Shown: positions 1 to 6,600 of the stretch, in pieces
Numbering within the stretch: the stretch's first letter is position 1
Layout: the number at the start of each line of letters is the position of its first letter
NCBI GenBank assembly: GCA_024232355.1
Contig: JAAEPW010000203.1
Coordinates: 1-6,998 of the forward strand
DNA: 6,998 bases
DNA from: Chloroflexota bacterium
GTDB taxonomy: Bacteria; Chloroflexota; Anaerolineae; B4-G1
Direction: 5' to 3'
Notes under the pieces: generated by a model
What the model was told of the DNA's origin: nothing
Database searches by the model: none
The model's input: the letters and a program-made list of their open reading frames with translations, nothing else
Made by a program: the position numbers and the translations under genes

Positions 1-138
1 AGTTTTGTTTCGGAAAAATGTATCCATCGCTCCGCATGCTGTGAACAGCTTGGAGCAAAAGTGTCCAGCGAACCGAGCTGAAAAACTGTCCAAAAAGGGT
101 GGTTTTTGAACACTACCAACTATTGAGTATATTTTCCT
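1..138. other. Unassigned left-edge sequence
   Basis: I recognise no gene here. Short open stretches run in from the window edge on both strands, so the tail of a neighbouring gene cannot be excluded. Two things are visible. The word TGTCCA occurs twice, each time after an A-rich run (around 62-67 and 87-92). Bases 87-112 can fold into an imperfect hairpin (TGT, one mismatch, CAAAAA, loop GGGTGG, TTTTTG, one mismatch, ACA). Repeated short words beside a mobile-element-like sequence could be an eroded insertion-sequence end, but that is a guess. Confidence 0.3.
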
Positions 139-294
139 GCACTGGTTCAGTTGAATGGGATTTTGATGAAAGGTACTCAAGCGACACAAAATATTCTCAA
201 AAGAGCATCTCAATCAACTAAAACGGTCTGTTCAAAGAGGCAAGAGCTAGATTTTGCCCAGCATTGGGAAAATCCCACCCAACTGAACCAGTGC
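139..294. mobile_element. MITE-like element with 26-bp terminal inverted repeats
   Basis: The left end (139-164, starting GCACTGGTTCAG) is the reverse complement of the right end (269-294, ending CTGAACCAGTGC) over 26 bases with only two mismatches. The 104-bp centre shows no convincing coding and is AT-rich compared with the neighbouring genes. A short, non-coding segment bounded by long inverted repeats fits a miniature inverted-repeat transposable element moved in trans by a transposase encoded elsewhere. No clear target-site duplication flanks it: CCT lies just outside the left end, but the matching CCT on the right overlaps the terminus. The right end also holds a small hairpin (TGGGA, AAA, TCCCA at 265-277). 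It lies about 120 bp upstream of the DUF4139 gene and could affect its transcription. The alternative is a large regulatory or terminator hairpin rather than a mobile unit. Confidence 0.6.
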
Positions 295-401
295 CTACTT
301 TATAACTTCCTTGGATGTGGTGAAAATGACCCTTCCGGGGCAATGGACGCACGCCAGACTTACTATGCAAGTGAACTTTGCGTTATCTTGAAACAATTCT
401 C

Positions 402-408
402 AAGGAGG
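402..408 (+). promoter_or_regulatory. Shine-Dalgarno AAGGAGG for the DUF4139 gene
   Basis: A near-perfect AAGGAGG sits five bases before the ATG at 414. This decides the start: the frame stays open to a TTG at 378, but that codon has no comparable ribosome binding site. Confidence 0.85.
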
Positions 409-413
409 AACCA

Positions 414-2366
414 ATGACAAACTTACCAATCACCCACATCACCCTGTACAAACACGGCGTCGGCTTTTTCGAGCGGCGGGCCGAGTTGAGCGGGGAAAAA
501 GTTGAACTCTCTTTTCGCGTCGAGGAGATGAACGACATCCTCAAGAGTCTGACGGTCATCGACTGGGGCAAGGGGCAAGTGCTTGGGGTGGATTATGCCA
601 CGCCCCAGAGCCGCGAGGAGCGGTTGGCCGGGTGCTCCATCCGCCTGAGCGACGCCCGCAGTCTGCGCGATTTGCTGGCGGGGCTGCGAGGGCGTCACGT
701 GCGGTTGCTCCTTGACCAGGAGGAGGCCATAACCGGCACGCTGCTAGGCCTGGACGAGGTGGCCGAACGCCAGCCGATGGACACGTCGTTGGTCTCGTTG
801 CTATTGGACCAAACCGACCAAGTGCAGACAGTGAGCCTGGGGCGCGTGGGGGGCGTCGAGATCCTGGACGAACGTGGGGCCAGCGACCTGCGCTTTTTCC
901 TGCAAACGGCCCTCAGCCAAGAGAACTATCGCCAGGTGACGATCCGGTTGACGTCGGGGGAGCACGATCTGTCGGTCAGTTACATCGCCCCGGCACCCAC
1001 GTGGCGCGTCAGCTATCGGTTGGTGACCGCCCCCGAGGCCGACGATGGTCCGCGCGCGCTCCTGCTGGGGTGGGGGATTTTCGACAACCGGCTAGAGGAG
1101 GATTTGGACGCAATCTCGATGTCACTAGTGGCCGGGATGCCGATCTCTTTCATCTATGATCTTTACACGCCCTTTACGCCGGAGCGTCCGGTGGTGGAGG
1201 AGGAGGCCCGCGTTGCTGCCGCGCCCGTGGACTTTGCAGGAAGGATGGCACCTCCAGCACCGCCAGCAGCGGAGCCTGAAATGATGATGGGGGCTGGCAT
1301 CAGCATGGCCGCCAAGATGATGGGCGAGGGCACTATGAGGTCCGCGCCCAAGGCGAGCATCCGTGACGCGCTGGCCGAAGCCGCGCCGGTGACAACCACA
1401 GGCAAAGCGTTGGGCGAGCTTTTCCAGTACGTCATCGGCACGCCGGTGACGGTGGGACGCGGCCAGTCGGCCATGGTGCCCATCATCTCGGCGGACCTGG
1501 ACTATGGCAAAGATTTGCTCTACAACGGGGCCAAGATGGCGACCCACCCCGTCGCTACGCTGCGACTAGAGAACGCGACGGGTTTAACCCTAGAGCGCGG
1601 CCCGGTGACGGTGATCGAGCAGGGGCAGTATGCGGGAGAGGCAGTATTGCCCTTTACGGTAGACGGCGGCGAGGTCGTTGTGCCCTACGCCGTAGAACTG
1701 GGCGTCAAGGTGCGTGAGCAAAGAAACTCGCGACGAGAACTGCGTGGGTTGAGCATCAAAGGTGCTTATGCGCACTTGGAAGAATGGCATATCCAGCAGA
1801 GGGAATACCAACTCAACAATAGTGTCGGCAAGGCGGTGACCGTGTTGGTGGAACATCCCCGCACGGCCCACTATGATCTCTTTGACACTATTGAACCAAA
1901 GGAGCGCACCGAAGGGCATTGGCGTTTTGAGGTAGAGGTACCGGCGCGGGGCGAAAAGACGTTAAAAGTACAAGAACGCCGCCTGATGCGCCGCAAAGAA
2001 GAGCTGCGAAAGCAGTCCTACAAGCGGCTGCAAAACTTTCTCCAGAAAGGGTTATTGGACCGCGGAACCCATGACCAGGTGTCCGAGTTGCTAAGGGTGT
2101 GGGAAAAGATCGAGGAAAACAAGCAACGTTTGGTCAAAGTGGAAAAAGAGCGACAAAAGATCTACCAAGAACAGCAACAGATCCAGGGAAATATGGGCAC
2201 ACTCACGCAGACAGGCAAAGAGGGCAAATTGAGGTCCCGCTACGTGGAACAGCTAGAGGCAAGTGAGGAACAGCTAAAGACACTAGCCCAGAAAGAGACT
2301 GACGTCAAGGCCGAGATCGCGCGGCTCAAGCAAGAGGTGAAGAAGCGAATCACCGCTCTAAAGTGA
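414..2366 (+). CDS. DUF4139-type protein with C-terminal coiled coil
   Basis: This encodes a 650-aa protein of unknown biochemical role. No signal peptide or membrane segment is visible, so it is probably cytoplasmic. Residues 8-35 (LYKHGVGFFERR onwards) form a beta-rich start. Residues 190-202 (SYIAPAPTWRVSYR) and 219-256 (LGWGIFDN, EEDLD, SLVAGMP, YDLYTP) match the pattern I associate with the DUF4139 fold, where a Y..P.W...Y strand precedes an acidic 'tgeDW..v.L.L.tg.P' segment. Residues 262-330 are a low-complexity Ala/Pro/Met linker containing MMMGAG and KMMGEG. Residues 335-520 are a second beta-rich part, probably completing the domain. Residues 521-650 are Lys/Glu/Gln-rich and predicted coiled coil. 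In the usual DUF4140-DUF4139 (mucoidy-inhibitor-like) layout the coiled coil lies before DUF4139; here it is at the C-terminus. The gene appears monocistronic and stops with TGA. The family assignment is by motif recall; the function is unknown. Confidence 0.85.
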   Translation: MTNLPITHITLYKHGVGFFERRAELSGEKVELSFRVEEMNDILKSLTVIDWGKGQVLGVDYATPQSREERLAGCSIRLSDARSLRDLLAGLRGRHVRLLLDQEEAITGTLLGLDEVAERQPMDTSLVSLLLDQTDQVQTVSLGRVGGVEILDERGASDLRFFLQTALSQENYRQVTIRLTSGEHDLSVSYIAPAPTWRVSYRLVTAPEADDGPRALLLGWGIFDNRLEEDLDAISMSLVAGMPISFIYDLYTPFTPERPVVEEEARVAAAPVDFAGRMAPPAPPAAEPEMMMGAGISMAAKMMGEGTMRSAPKASIRDALAEAAPVTTTGKALGELFQYVIGTPVTVGRGQSAMVPIISADLDYGKDLLYNGAKMATHPVATLRLENATGLTLERGPVTVIEQGQYAGEAVLPFTVDGGEVVVPYAVELGVKVREQRNSRRELRGLSIKGAYAHLEEWHIQQREYQLNNSVGKAVTVLVEHPRTAHYDLFDTIEPKERTEGHWRFEVEVPARGEKTLKVQERRLMRRKEELRKQSYKRLQNFLQKGLLDRGTHDQVSELLRVWEKIEENKQRLVKVEKERQKIYQEQQQIQGNMGTLTQTGKEGKLRSRYVEQLEASEEQLKTLAQKETDVKAEIARLKQEVKKRITALK

Positions 2367-2390
2367 CCATCGGTTATCCTTGGCACACAC

Positions 2391-2555
2391 TCAAAACTGC
2401 CCCTGCATTGAGCCCGCGTAGCCCGTCATCTCGACATGGCCGCTGCCAGAGACAGCCGCGCCAACTCGCTCGCCACTGACGCGCACTGCGCCCTCCCAAT
2501 AATCATAAGAGACGTTCAACTCTTGATCCTGTGCTGGCCGAAAAGCACATCCATT
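2391..2555 (-). pseudogene. C-terminal remnant of a CrtC/AttH-type lipocalin-like protein
   Basis: The minus strand reads 54 codons to a TGA at 2391-2393. The peptide contains FRPAQDQEL, then [12 protein letters not shown], then a [10 protein letters not shown] ending. This order (DQEL, about 7 residues, YWEGAV, then G.GYVELTGY) is the C-terminal signature of the CrtC/AttH family, whose second half is Pfam Lipocalin_9. Relatives include carotenoid 1,2-hydratase and predicted secreted lipocalin-like proteins. Full-length members are roughly 350 residues, so more than 80% is missing. An in-frame TAG at 2556-2558 precedes the homologous part, no start codon with a ribosome binding site exists, and I find no upstream family motif in any minus-strand frame up to the repeats. 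The remnant converges on the DUF4139 gene, with 24 bp between the two stops. I infer an older gene truncated by deletion or by arrival of the adjacent repeat-rich DNA. Whether the parent was a carotenoid enzyme or an AttH-like protein cannot be told. Confidence 0.7.
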
Positions 2556-2810
2556 CTACATCCGAGCCCAATCTCCCCAATTTGTCATAGATGGCGACTT
2601 GCTAATCCTAATCTGAGAGATAAACGCTGAACTGTCTTCGCCAGATTGTACATTCTCTCTCCTAGGCTGTCAAACAGCGCCTTCGTCAATGAGCTCGTTA
2701 GTCTCCCACCCCAACGCTCCCCCGTACCCCATCGCCAACTCCCCTCACCCACCACAGCAAACCAAAGTCCCATCCCCAGGCTCCTCCCCCGAAAGGCCCA
2801 GCATCCCCCT
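2556..2810. other. Non-coding, increasingly C-rich spacer
   Basis: I see no gene. The first half (to about 2690) has ordinary composition; all frames have stops or lack a start with a ribosome binding site. From about 2700 the plus strand becomes strongly C-rich and the minus strand correspondingly G-rich, leading into the first direct repeat. C-runs at 2769-2771, 2774-2777, 2786-2790, 2797-2799 and 2805-2809 join those of the repeat to form a G-quadruplex-type stretch on the minus strand. Confidence 0.5.
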
Positions 2811-3063
2811 CCCCGCATCCCACCGCCCCCGGCCCAAGGGAACAAGCCAATGCACTACCTGGGCCAGACCAGGGGGAGACGGCGAGGGATCGGGTCTGGG
2901 GCTGCGTCGGTGGCGGAGGTAATGGGGTAGGTCAGGTCGATAACCTCTGTGGCAATCTGTGGCCCAAGGCTCATCACCAGGTCTTCTCATGGAGAGAAAG
3001 CGATGCCATCCAAGGGATCAGCCCTCTGTTCCAGCGGTGGCGAGCGATGGGGCGGGGACGAGG
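2811..3063. repeat. Direct repeat, copy 1 (about 250 bp)
   Basis: This segment aligns along its whole length with 3170-3411 in the same orientation, at roughly 80% identity judged by eye; the first 80 bases agree best. Shared landmarks are CCCCGCATCCCACC at the start, CCAGACCAGGGGGAGACGGC in the first third, TGTGGCAATCTGT in the middle and ATGGGGCGGGG at the end. Similarity may continue weakly to CAATGGTCAA at 3112-3121. Both strands carry open frames here, but homologous stretches fall into different plus-strand frames between the copies because of indels, and composition is biased. I treat it as non-coding. It may belong to a dispersed intergenic repeat family of this genome. Confidence 0.75.
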
Positions 3064-3169
3064 GTCACCACCCAGAAACTACCAATCACCGCAACAAGGC
3101 CAACCCGGTAGCAATGGTCAAACACCCGCTTGTGGTCACAGACAACGCCACCCCACCGCCAACTCCCCA

Positions 3170-3411
3170 CCCCGCATCCCACCTCCCCCGGCCCAAGGAA
3201 ACAAGCCAACGCACCACCTGGCCAGACCAGGGGGAGACGGCAAGGGAGCGGACTGGGGCGCGACGGCAACGAGGCAGGTCAGGTTGATAGGTCTTGTGGC
3301 AATCTGTAGCCCGAGGTTCATCATCAGGGTTCTCGCACGGGCAGAAAGCGAGGCACGCCGAGGGATTGGTCCTCTGTTTCGGCGGTAGCGAGCAATGGGG
3401 CGGGGCGAGGG
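3170..3411. repeat. Direct repeat, copy 2 (about 240 bp)
   Basis: This is the second, slightly shorter copy of the repeat at 2811-3063. It begins 359 bp after copy 1 and lacks a few bases near 3259. The spacer between copies (3064-3169) holds no gene; its end (CCACCGCCAACTCC, about 3154-3167) resembles the sequence before copy 1 (near 2731-2744), so the duplicated unit may be longer with a deletion in one copy. After the repeat, CAATGGTCAA recurs at 3482-3491. Bases 3412-3545, up to the HEAT-repeat gene, contain no gene. They hold one short perfect palindrome, GTTGT C ACAAC (3464-3474), and no clear terminator. Confidence 0.75.
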
Positions 3412-3545
3412 CGAGGTGGGCTTGGGCGGGAAAGGTGATGGAGTGGGCGTGGGCTGAGGTTAGGTTGTCACAACAGGCACTCAATGGTCAATTATCTGCA
3501 TCCTGTTAGGTCAACACCCACAATTGGTACTCATCAAGCCTTACC

Positions 3546-5327
3546 TCATCGCCATCTCTTTCTGCGGCGTGGCCTGGCTCGTCTCTTGCCGTGCCTCGTT
3601 CCAAGCTTGGCGGGAGATGGTTGGCTCGACCGGACAAACTTGGACTTGCCCATAAAACTTGAAATCATCCCGCCCGCCAGCCCGTCAACACGCTTGTCCT
3701 CGGCAATCACGAGCCTTCGCCACTCGTCGAGTTCGGGCTTTTGCACGCCATTTAGCTCACAAAGGACCAACAGTAATTCGGCCAACAGAGCGCTACCCGG
3801 TTTCCGTAGCTCGTAGAGCATTTCAATCGCCGAGGGGCTACCTATATTGGCCAGGGAGGTGACGTGCATTTCCTCAATGCTCTCGTTCTCGGCGATCCAG
3901 CCCAGGATCGCTTGTGCTGCACTTTCGGTGGGAATCTCTGCCAATATGTAGGTGAGATAGTTTTGACTAGTCGTATCCTCGTCGTACAAGCGCGACGCGA
4001 TCCATTCGACGGCGGCCGGTCCAATAGCTCGTAATGCGTCGGAGCAAGGTTCCAGTACATAATCACTTTGTTCCTCGTTCAAAGTGTCAATCAATATCGG
4101 GATGAATGCGTCGCAACTCCCCGGATGAGAACGGGCCAGTTTTTCGATGGCTTGCAAGCCTCGAACCATCCCCCAGGTAAATTCGTACGGCTCGATCAAA
4201 TCATGCAAATAGGGCAGAACAGTGGGTCCCCGAGCTGCGACACGATCAACAATGCCTGGCAGGACGTTCTGGCGATCTTGCGCCAATATGCCGAATGCCA
4301 TTTCGTCTGGATCGTCCGCCCCCTCCAACAAGGCTTGGTCATCCTCGCCGACACTCAACTGGCAGAACAAGGCTAACCCCAATGCGCTTTCGTCTCGTCG
4401 TTGATCCCGCTGAGAGGCCGTGTTCGACGCGAATGCCTCCAAAACAAGCGGTGTGAGCACTACCTCACGCCGATAACCGAGCAACCGTTCTCCCGCTTCC
4501 CAGGCCAAACGCCACTCACTTGCAGCACAGCCCCGCTCCTCGATCAATCTATAGGTCTCGCGAAGCAAAATGTCGAACACGCCACGATGGCCCTGCCGAA
4601 AGGCAACGCCCAGTTCCATGACGGCTTCCAAGCTCAACTGTGGATTAAGACCCAGCCAGGAAGCCGCACGATCAAAGGCTGCATCAAAGCCACTCTGCGC
4701 CGCCGTGCGAACCACTTGTGCCAGGCGGGCAGCTCCGACCGGCGCGGCAAAAGCATCAAGGTAGGCATCGCGGAAGGAAGATGTCGCCCAGTCACGATAG
4801 CGCTGTACCAAGCGGGCCACGTCATCTAGACGTCCTATCTCTAGAATTGACTCCATCGCTGTGCCTTCCCAAATACTTGTGCCTTCCATCTCGTCGATGA
4901 CCGCCCACAGAACCTCACGGGCTTGTTCTCCCCCCAGTTGGCCCAGCGCCCCGAGGAGACGGATAAACTCCCCAGGCTCCAATTGCCCTTTGGCTTCCCG
5001 CAGACGCGCGGCGATCAGCGGCAAAACCTCACGGACCTGTAGAACAGCTAACGCTTTAGCCAGATAACCAAAATGCTTGTTCTGCACCCGCCGTAAATGG
5101 TCCAACAGGATAGGTCCGTAACGCTCTGTGTCACCGGTTGTAGAAAGAAAATCGGCTGCCCTGAGAACGATATAAGAATCCTGGTCGTCCAACATGGCAG
5201 CCATATGATCACCAGCCCGCTCCGGGAAACGATGAATCAGCCGCTCCTGCGCCCAGCGACGCAGAGGCCGGTCAGGGTGGTCAGTGAATTGTACAACTTT
5301 GTTCAGTGTCCATAACAACGGTTCCAT
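3546..5327 (-). CDS. HEAT-repeat protein with a basic C-terminal tail
   Basis: This encodes a 593-aa, nearly all-helical protein. I chose the ATG at 5327, which has GGAGGG six bases upstream; an in-frame TTG at 5372 would add 15 residues but has a poorer context. Paired amphipathic helices run through most of the chain. Examples are RRWAQERLIHRFPERAGDHM (about 23-42), YIVLRAADFLSTTGD (52-66), FGYLAKALAVLQVREVLPLI (86-105), IRLLGALGQLGGEQAREVLW (122-141) and, clearest, ALRAIGPAAVEWIASRL (431-447) and AEIPTESAAQAILGWIAE (463-480). HEAT arrays are protein-interaction scaffolds, and no catalytic motif is visible. The last 25 residues or so are rich in Arg and Lys (GKRRARPRRRKRWR), which could bind nucleic acid or acidic partners; that part is inference. 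It is the last gene of the minus-strand run, 118 bp after the membrane-protein stop, and ends with TGA. No terminator hairpin is obvious downstream. Confidence 0.85.
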   Translation of the reverse strand: MEPLLWTLNKVVQFTDHPDRPLRRWAQERLIHRFPERAGDHMAAMLDDQDSYIVLRAADFLSTTGDTERYGPILLDHLRRVQNKHFGYLAKALAVLQVREVLPLIAARLREAKGQLEPGEFIRLLGALGQLGGEQAREVLWAVIDEMEGTSIWEGTAMESILEIGRLDDVARLVQRYRDWATSSFRDAYLDAFAAPVGAARLAQVVRTAAQSGFDAAFDRAASWLGLNPQLSLEAVMELGVAFRQGHRGVFDILLRETYRLIEERGCAASEWRLAWEAGERLLGYRREVVLTPLVLEAFASNTASQRDQRRDESALGLALFCQLSVGEDDQALLEGADDPDEMAFGILAQDRQNVLPGIVDRVAARGPTVLPYLHDLIEPYEFTWGMVRGLQAIEKLARSHPGSCDAFIPILIDTLNEEQSDYVLEPCSDALRAIGPAAVEWIASRLYDEDTTSQNYLTYILAEIPTESAAQAILGWIAENESIEEMHVTSLANIGSPSAIEMLYELRKPGSALLAELLLVLCELNGVQKPELDEWRRLVIAEDKRVDGLAGGMISSFMGKSKFVRSSQPSPAKLGTRHGKRRARPRRRKRWR

Positions 5328-5333
5328 ATCATA

Positions 5334-5339
5334 CCCTCC
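5334..5339 (-). promoter_or_regulatory. Shine-Dalgarno GGAGGG for the HEAT-repeat gene
   Basis: GGAGGG on the minus strand lies six bases before the ATG at 5327. It favours that start over the upstream TTG at 5372. Confidence 0.75.
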
Positions 5340-5368
5340 AAGCACAGAATGAACATCAGAGTCTTGGT

Positions 5369-5449
5369 TCAATCACCCCAGAACTCGACAAGTTTTGGAG
5401 CATCAGGATCTGATCCCTTTATCCCCTCTATCACGATGATCAATGTCAT
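5369..5449 (-). CDS. Possible 26-residue overlapping small ORF
   Basis: An ATG at 5449-5447 overlaps the TGA of the membrane-protein gene as ATGA and opens a 26-codon frame ending in TGA at 5371-5369. The peptide begins MTLIIVIEGIKG and ends with an acidic, Pro-containing stretch (SDPDAPKLVEFWGD). The arrangement is typical of translational coupling, but there is no Shine-Dalgarno and no known family. Equally likely it is chance, since the same frame runs antisense-like through the membrane gene as an open shadow. I list it as a candidate only. Confidence 0.2.
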   Translation of the reverse strand: MTLIIVIEGIKGSDPDAPKLVEFWGD

Positions 5450-6006
5450 TTTTGTCGTTGCAATCGTATCCAGTTCTCTGGGTATGATACAGTGATCAAA
5501 CTCCCGACGATTAGACCAAGCAGCCAGGGGTTCAAGCAGAACAGCGATTGAGAATCTCGGACAAACACAAACGCAATCGCCAGGCCCATCAAATAGTACA
5601 TCAGAAAAGTCCAGATGCGTATAGCCCTGTGCTGCATATCCCACTCCAAATGAATAGCTAAGAGTTTGAGCAGGCAGAACGACCCCAATCCCAAGGGATA
5701 CAGAATTGAATCCACAAAGGGATACTCTCCGAATGTCGAGTACAGTCCCAACGTTTTCAGCTTGACGTCAAACCACGTCACTCCGACAAGCATCACTCCT
5801 CCTCCGAGCACCGAGACAAAGCCAAAAGCGATAACGGTGACGCCCAATGCAAGGATTACAACCAGTATTGGTGCTCGACCATACTCTGGGTCTCGCCTCG
5901 TGACCATTTTAAGAATTCTCGGTGTGTTCCGTAGTGCGCCGTAAATGGTCAACAGCCCCCACAGAAACACGGGGATACCTGCCACAAAGTAGACGGTCTC
6001 TTTCAT
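5446..6006 (-). CDS. Multi-pass membrane protein, unknown function
   Basis: This encodes a 186-aa hydrophobic protein that I do not recognise. The ATG at 6006 is preceded by GAGGGGAG at four bases' spacing; a TTG at 6042 in the same frame is less likely. Hydrophobic segments lie at about residues 5-24, 45-76 (long enough for one long or two short spans), 97-119, 130-149 and 156-174, giving five or six membrane passes. A positively charged loop (RNTPRILKMVTRRDPEYGR, about 26-44) follows the first span, suggesting by the positive-inside rule that this loop is cytoplasmic. The C-terminus is short and basic (RLQRQK). No transporter or enzyme motif is visible. The gene lies 105 bp downstream of the Thr/Pro-linker gene and 118 bp upstream of the HEAT-repeat gene on the same strand. 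Confidence 0.75.
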   Translation of the reverse strand: MKETVYFVAGIPVFLWGLLTIYGALRNTPRILKMVTRRDPEYGRAPILVVILALGVTVIAFGFVSVLGGGVMLVGVTWFDVKLKTLGLYSTFGEYPFVDSILYPLGLGSFCLLKLLAIHLEWDMQHRAIRIWTFLMYYLMGLAIAFVFVRDSQSLFCLNPWLLGLIVGSLITVSYPENWIRLQRQK

Positions 6007-6010
6007 ATCA

Positions 6011-6018
6011 CTCCCCTC
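6011..6018 (-). promoter_or_regulatory. Shine-Dalgarno GAGGGGAG for the membrane-protein gene
   Basis: A purine-rich GAGGGGAG lies four bases before the ATG at 6006 and supports that start. The rest of the 105-bp gap (6007-6111) shows no convincing -35/-10 pair. Confidence 0.65.
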
Positions 6019-6600
6019 AAGAATCCTACTGTCCAGAACCAATGCCTATGAATGAGTAGTCGCCAGTGCTTATCCAGTGAGATTCTGATAACGTATACCT
6101 CAAACATCTCCCTAATCTGGCAGACCGGGGTAGAAATCTGCCACCTTCCGCCCTCCCGCATACGATTGCGCCGCTACCCGCCCTCTCACCTCTCCCTCCA
6201 CAATCGTCACCCCGGAGACCTGCTCAACGTTCTCAACCAGAGTGTCCAACGGCAATGCCAGCCAGATCAACGTTCGCGCCTCGTTCAAGGTGAACCGAGG
6301 CACATCGCTTTGCAAGACCAATGCCAACCGTCCCTGGTCCCACACCAGGAAATACGGTTCGTACTCGGCGCTGCTGTCATTGTATGAAACGCCGATGGCC
6401 ACTTCGTACCCCAGATCAGGATTGACACGGACCGTACCCATTGGTCTACCTGTGTCCACATCCCCATCCAGATCCAGCACAAAGACCCAATCGGTGAACG
6501 TCTCTGGCGGATCAGGAACCGGATCGTAGAGAGCCATCCACAACAACACGTCATCCCCCCTAGTCCAGTCAGCCAACTCTGATGGCACTCCCGCAATGGG

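Noticed and set aside
338..366. TACTAT (361-366) as a -10 box for the DUF4139 gene
   Set aside because: The matching -35 position reads GGGCAA, far from consensus, so no promoter can be supported by eye.
151..417. 88-codon plus-strand frame across the MITE-like element and the leader of the DUF4139 gene
   Set aside because: It lies mostly inside the inverted-repeat element, has no ribosome binding site, overlaps the Shine-Dalgarno of the real gene, and resembles no known protein.
2530..2549. Hairpin TGTGCT / AGCACA that could be a terminator after the DUF4139 gene
   Set aside because: The six-base stem has no following T-run, lies over 160 bp past the stop, and falls inside the coding remnant of the lipocalin-like gene.
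2585..2845. 86-codon minus-strand frame entering the G-rich region
   Set aside because: Its first half is Gly/Trp-rich translation of G-runs and no ribosome binding site precedes it. The second half resembles no family and is not in frame with the lipocalin-like remnant.
3086..3484. 132-codon minus-strand frame over repeat copy 2, with a partly similar frame in copy 1
   Set aside because: The shared peptide stretch (DEP.ATDCH...PDLP...GRGRWDAG) simply reflects the DNA repeat. Indels break the correspondence in the middle, and composition is biased, so protein coding is not supported.
4401..4829. 142-codon plus-strand frame opposite the HEAT-repeat gene
   Set aside because: It is antisense to a long helical-repeat gene with a good start, has no recognisable domain, and is a typical shadow of a GC-rich gene.
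5369..5644. 91-codon minus-strand frame overlapping the membrane-protein gene
   Set aside because: Its first 65 codons are an alternative frame of a better-supported membrane protein. Only the final 26 codons, starting at the ATGA overlap, deserve mention.
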